Below, piece by piece: positions 7,138-8,679 of a DNA stretch of 8,679 nucleotides. The DNA lies in NCBI GenBank assembly GCA_900549345.1, contig UROC01000080.1, positions 1 through 8,679 on the forward strand, written 5' to 3'. A program made the position numbers and the translations under genes. The notes below the pieces were generated by a model. That model was not told the DNA's origin. It was given only the letters and a program-made list of their open reading frames with translations, and ran no database searches. This DNA comes from an uncultured Collinsella sp. (lineage in GTDB: Bacteria > Actinomycetota > Coriobacteriia > Coriobacteriales > Coriobacteriaceae). Every line of letters starts with the position of its first letter. Positions within the stretch are counted from its first letter, which is position 1.

Positions 7138-7247
7138 ATGTTGTGGTCAACCAGCGTATTCTCGCCTATATCCAGTCCTCTTTTTGGGTATAGACGCCTA
7201 TGTGTGTGCTAAAGTATTGAGTCCTGTGGACTATGAAGGGAGAATCT
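7138..7247 (+). promoter_or_regulatory. Intergenic region before rpoD with possible promoter
   Basis: This 110-base gap is the only real spacer upstream of rpoD and is more AT-rich than the genes. The best -10-like element is TGCTAAAGT at 7207-7215, an extended -10 form with four of six matches to TATAAT. A poor -35 candidate, TTGGGT (7184-7189), lies 20 bases upstream, which is too far. The region also holds a direct repeat CGCCTAT (7163-7169 and 7195-7201, 32 bases start to start). There is also a weak stem, CTATATCC (7166-7173) with GGGTATAG (7186-7193), whose 12-base loop contains the T-run. A separate rpoD promoter is plausible, but none of these elements is convincing alone. Confidence 0.35.
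7236..7242 (+). promoter_or_regulatory. Shine-Dalgarno deciding the rpoD start
   Basis: AAGGGAG lies five bases before the GTG at 7248. If translation began at the in-frame ATG at 7233 instead, this purine-rich element would be inside the coding region and that ATG would have only a weak TGTGGA upstream. This favours GTG 7248 as the start. Confidence 0.6.
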
Positions 7248-8591
7248 GTGCCAAAAAAGACTGAGAGCACGGGTACTGGGCTGGAATCCTACGTTGCAAA
7301 GCTCATGGGCAACGGCTCAAACAGGACTTCGGTAACCGAGGACGAGATTCAGGTCGCCCTGAAGGATATCGATGTTTCTGACGAGCAGCTCACCGCGGTG
7401 TATTCCGCGCTGCGCAACAGCGGCATCCAGATTATCTCCGCGAGCGGTAACGACGACGCCCCCATGGACGTCGACGATGACGATAACGATACCGACGATT
7501 TCGATGACGACGACGAGCACGATTCCGGCTCGCTCGACGATCACGAGCTCAAGATGGCCCGTCAGGCCGATGCCGAGATGGGTTCTTCCAAGAGCAAGAA
7601 GAAGCGCACCGTGCGCACGTCCCGTTCACGCTCCCGCGTGCGTGGCATCGATGCCTCCACGGTGATGCTGACCGGCGATCCGGTTCGTATGTACCTCAAG
7701 GAGATCGGCAAGGTCGACCTGCTGACCGCCTCCGAAGAGGTCGATCTGGCCATGAAGATCGAGGCCGGTCTCGAGGCCACCGAGAAGCTCGAGGCTGCCG
7801 ATGCCGGCGAGCTCGAGCTCACGCGTGCCGAGATGCGTCGTCTTACGCGCATTGAGAACGTGGGCCTCGAAGCCAAGCAGGCACTCATCAGCGCAAACCT
7901 GCGTCTGGTCGTCTCCATCGCCAAACGCTATGTCGGCCGCGGCATGCTGTTCCTTGACCTGATCCAGGAGGGCAACCTCGGTCTGATCCGCGCCGTCGAG
8001 AAGTTCGACTACCAGAAGGGCTTTAAGTTCTCCACGTACGCCACGTGGTGGATCCGTCAGGCCATTACGCGCGCCATTGCCGATCAGGCCCGTACCATCC
8101 GTATTCCCGTGCATATGGTTGAGACTATCAACAAGCTCGTCCGCGTGCAGCGCCAGCTCCTTCAGGACCTGGGTCGCGACCCGACCCCCGAGGAGATCGG
8201 TGCCGAGATGGACATGAGCGCCGACCGCGTCCGCGAGATCCAGAAGATCTCGCAGGAGCCCGTGTCGCTCGAGACCCCCATCGGCGAGGAAGAGGATTCC
8301 CAGCTGGGCGACTTTATCGAGGACTCCCAGGCTATCGTTCCGCCCGATGCCGCCAGCTTCTCCATGTTGCAGGAGCAGCTCACTCAGGTGCTCGACTCGC
8401 TTGCCGATCGTGAGCGCAAGGTTATCGAGCTGCGCTTTGGCCTTGTCGACGGGCATCCCCGCACGCTCGAGGAAGTCGGCCGCGAGTTTGGCGTCACGCG
8501 CGAGCGTATCCGCCAGATCGAGTCCAAGACCTTGGCCAAGCTCCGCCACCCGAGCCGCAGCAGCAAGCTGAAGGACTACATCGAGTCTTAG
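7248..8591 (+). CDS. rpoD: Primary RNA polymerase sigma factor (RpoD/SigA)
   Basis: This is the housekeeping sigma factor that directs RNA polymerase to -35/-10 promoters. Counting from GTG 7248 (447 residues), a region 1.1-like segment lies at about 29-65 (EDEIQVALKDIDVSDEQ to RNSGIQIIS). A strongly acidic stretch at 69-92 and a basic Lys/Arg/Ser stretch at 115-132 come next. Region 1.2 is DPVRMYLKEIGKVDLLT (144-160). Regions 2.1-2.4 cover NLRLVVSIAKRYVGRG to FSTYATWWIRQAITRAI (217-277), region 3 includes RDPTPEEIGAEM (310-321), and GEEEDSQLGDFIED (346-359) is region 3.2. Region 4 has the helix-turn-helix RTLEEVGREFGVTRERIRQIE (405-425) and ends LKDYIES. The full set of regions and the region 1.1 remnant mark a group 1 sigma factor rather than an alternative one. 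An in-frame ATG at 7233 would add five residues. Codon use is as biased as in infB. It lies 110 nt after the primase C-terminal ORF. Confidence 0.96.
   Translation: MPKKTESTGTGLESYVAKLMGNGSNRTSVTEDEIQVALKDIDVSDEQLTAVYSALRNSGIQIISASGNDDAPMDVDDDDNDTDDFDDDDEHDSGSLDDHELKMARQADAEMGSSKSKKKRTVRTSRSRSRVRGIDASTVMLTGDPVRMYLKEIGKVDLLTASEEVDLAMKIEAGLEATEKLEAADAGELELTRAEMRRLTRIENVGLEAKQALISANLRLVVSIAKRYVGRGMLFLDLIQEGNLGLIRAVEKFDYQKGFKFSTYATWWIRQAITRAIADQARTIRIPVHMVETINKLVRVQRQLLQDLGRDPTPEEIGAEMDMSADRVREIQKISQEPVSLETPIGEEEDSQLGDFIEDSQAIVPPDAASFSMLQEQLTQVLDSLADRERKVIELRFGLVDGHPRTLEEVGREFGVTRERIRQIESKTLAKLRHPSRSSKLKDYIES
7452..7517 (+). repeat. GAY-rich acidic-codon tract inside rpoD
   Basis: This 66-base run is mostly GAC/GAT codons and encodes 14 aspartates plus a final glutamate within 22 residues (69-90 of the sigma factor). 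It is an imperfect trinucleotide repeat that could change length in units of three without breaking the frame. It sits between the region 1.1-like segment and the basic stretch before region 1.2. Confidence 0.75.
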
Positions 8592-8592
8592 T

Positions 8593-8622
8593 AGTTACGG
8601 CGTTTTACCAAACGCCGTAACT
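8593..8622 (+). terminator. Stem-loop after rpoD, probable transcription terminator
   Basis: AGTTACGGCGTTT (8593-8605) and AAACGCCGTAACT (8610-8622) form a perfect 13-bp stem with a four-base TACC loop. The stem starts two bases after the rpoD stop codon. A T-run is missing on the 3' side (the next bases are GGCCGACG), so it is not a classical U-tract terminator on either strand. Such structures are often called as U-less terminators in actinobacteria, but it could equally be a 3'-end mRNA stabiliser. Confidence 0.65.
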
Positions 8623-8664
8623 GGCCGACGCTGCGCGGGCACCAGAGCGACAACTTGTCATTCA

Positions 8665-8670
8665 AAGAGG
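8665..8670 (+). promoter_or_regulatory. Ribosome binding site for the next gene
   Basis: AAGAGG lies five bases before the ATG at 8676. The 88 bases between rpoD and the window edge otherwise hold the stem-loop and a short palindrome, GACAACTTGTC (8649-8659). Confidence 0.55.
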
Positions 8671-8675
8671 ACGGC

Positions 8676-8679
8676 ATGA
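8676..8679 (+). CDS. Start of an unidentified downstream gene (truncated by window edge)
   Basis: Only the ATG and one further base are inside the window. It is proposed because of the well-placed AAGAGG upstream and because the bases before it look like a normal intergenic leader after a terminator. Nothing can be said about the product. Confidence 0.45.

Noticed and set aside
7166..7193. Stem in the dnaG-rpoD gap as an intrinsic terminator
   Set aside because: The stem is weak and AT-rich with a G-U pair, and the T-run is in the loop rather than after the stem.
7626..8549. 307-codon minus-strand open frame inside rpoD
   Set aside because: It is a mirror of the sigma-factor codon pattern; the plus-strand product is unmistakable.
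8649..8659. GACAACTTGTC palindrome as an operator
   Set aside because: The arms are only five bases, and there is no promoter element nearby to give it context.

Overview
This is a densely packed, single-strand (+) stretch of a GC-rich bacterial chromosome. It carries seven housekeeping loci of translation initiation, ribosome and tRNA maturation, RNA turnover, flavin synthesis, replication priming and transcription initiation. The order is infB (3' part) - rbfA - nrnA - truB - ribF - dnaG (in two reading frames) - rpoD. The third-position G/C preference, Shine-Dalgarno-led starts, the primary sigma factor with an acidic N-terminal insert and the gene order suggest an actinobacterial genome, most likely Coriobacteriia (Collinsella-like). 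That placement is inference from protein character; no 16S rRNA or database match was available.

Layout. Positions 1-3101 hold the translation and ribosome-assembly part: IF2 without its N-terminus, the 30S maturation factor RbfA, and the DHH/DHHA1 nanoRNase NrnA, whose start overlaps rbfA by 8 nt. Positions 3117-5053 hold TruB (tRNA Psi55 synthase) and RibF (FAD synthase), overlapping at a TGATG junction. Positions 5046-7137 hold DNA primase. Its zinc-finger and TOPRIM catalytic core ends at a TAG (6386), and a linker plus helicase-binding C-terminal part continues in the +1 frame from an overlapping ATG at 6367. Positions 7138-7247 are the only sizeable upstream gap and precede rpoD, the primary sigma factor. 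Downstream of rpoD lies a perfect 13-bp inverted repeat (8593-8622) without a U-tract, then a Shine-Dalgarno and ATG for a further gene at the window edge.

How the genes work together. Small gaps (11 and 15 nt) and overlaps (8, 1, 8 and 20 nt) from infB to the primase C-terminal ORF indicate one long transcription unit with translational coupling. It joins what is often two separate clusters elsewhere, the infB-rbfA-nrnA-truB-ribF cluster and the dnaG-rpoD macromolecular-synthesis cluster, with neither rpsO nor rpsU in the usual positions.

Most notable observation. The primase is divided between two overlapping reading frames, both intact and apparently protein-coding. This may be a true two-polypeptide primase, a frameshifted gene or a sequence error. 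Secondary points are substitutions in IF2 at normally conserved switch I and fMet-tRNA-binding positions, altered RibF nucleotide-binding motifs, and a charged N-terminal insert in the sigma factor. I saw no mobile element, CRISPR array, tRNA or rRNA, and no sign of a new multi-gene system.
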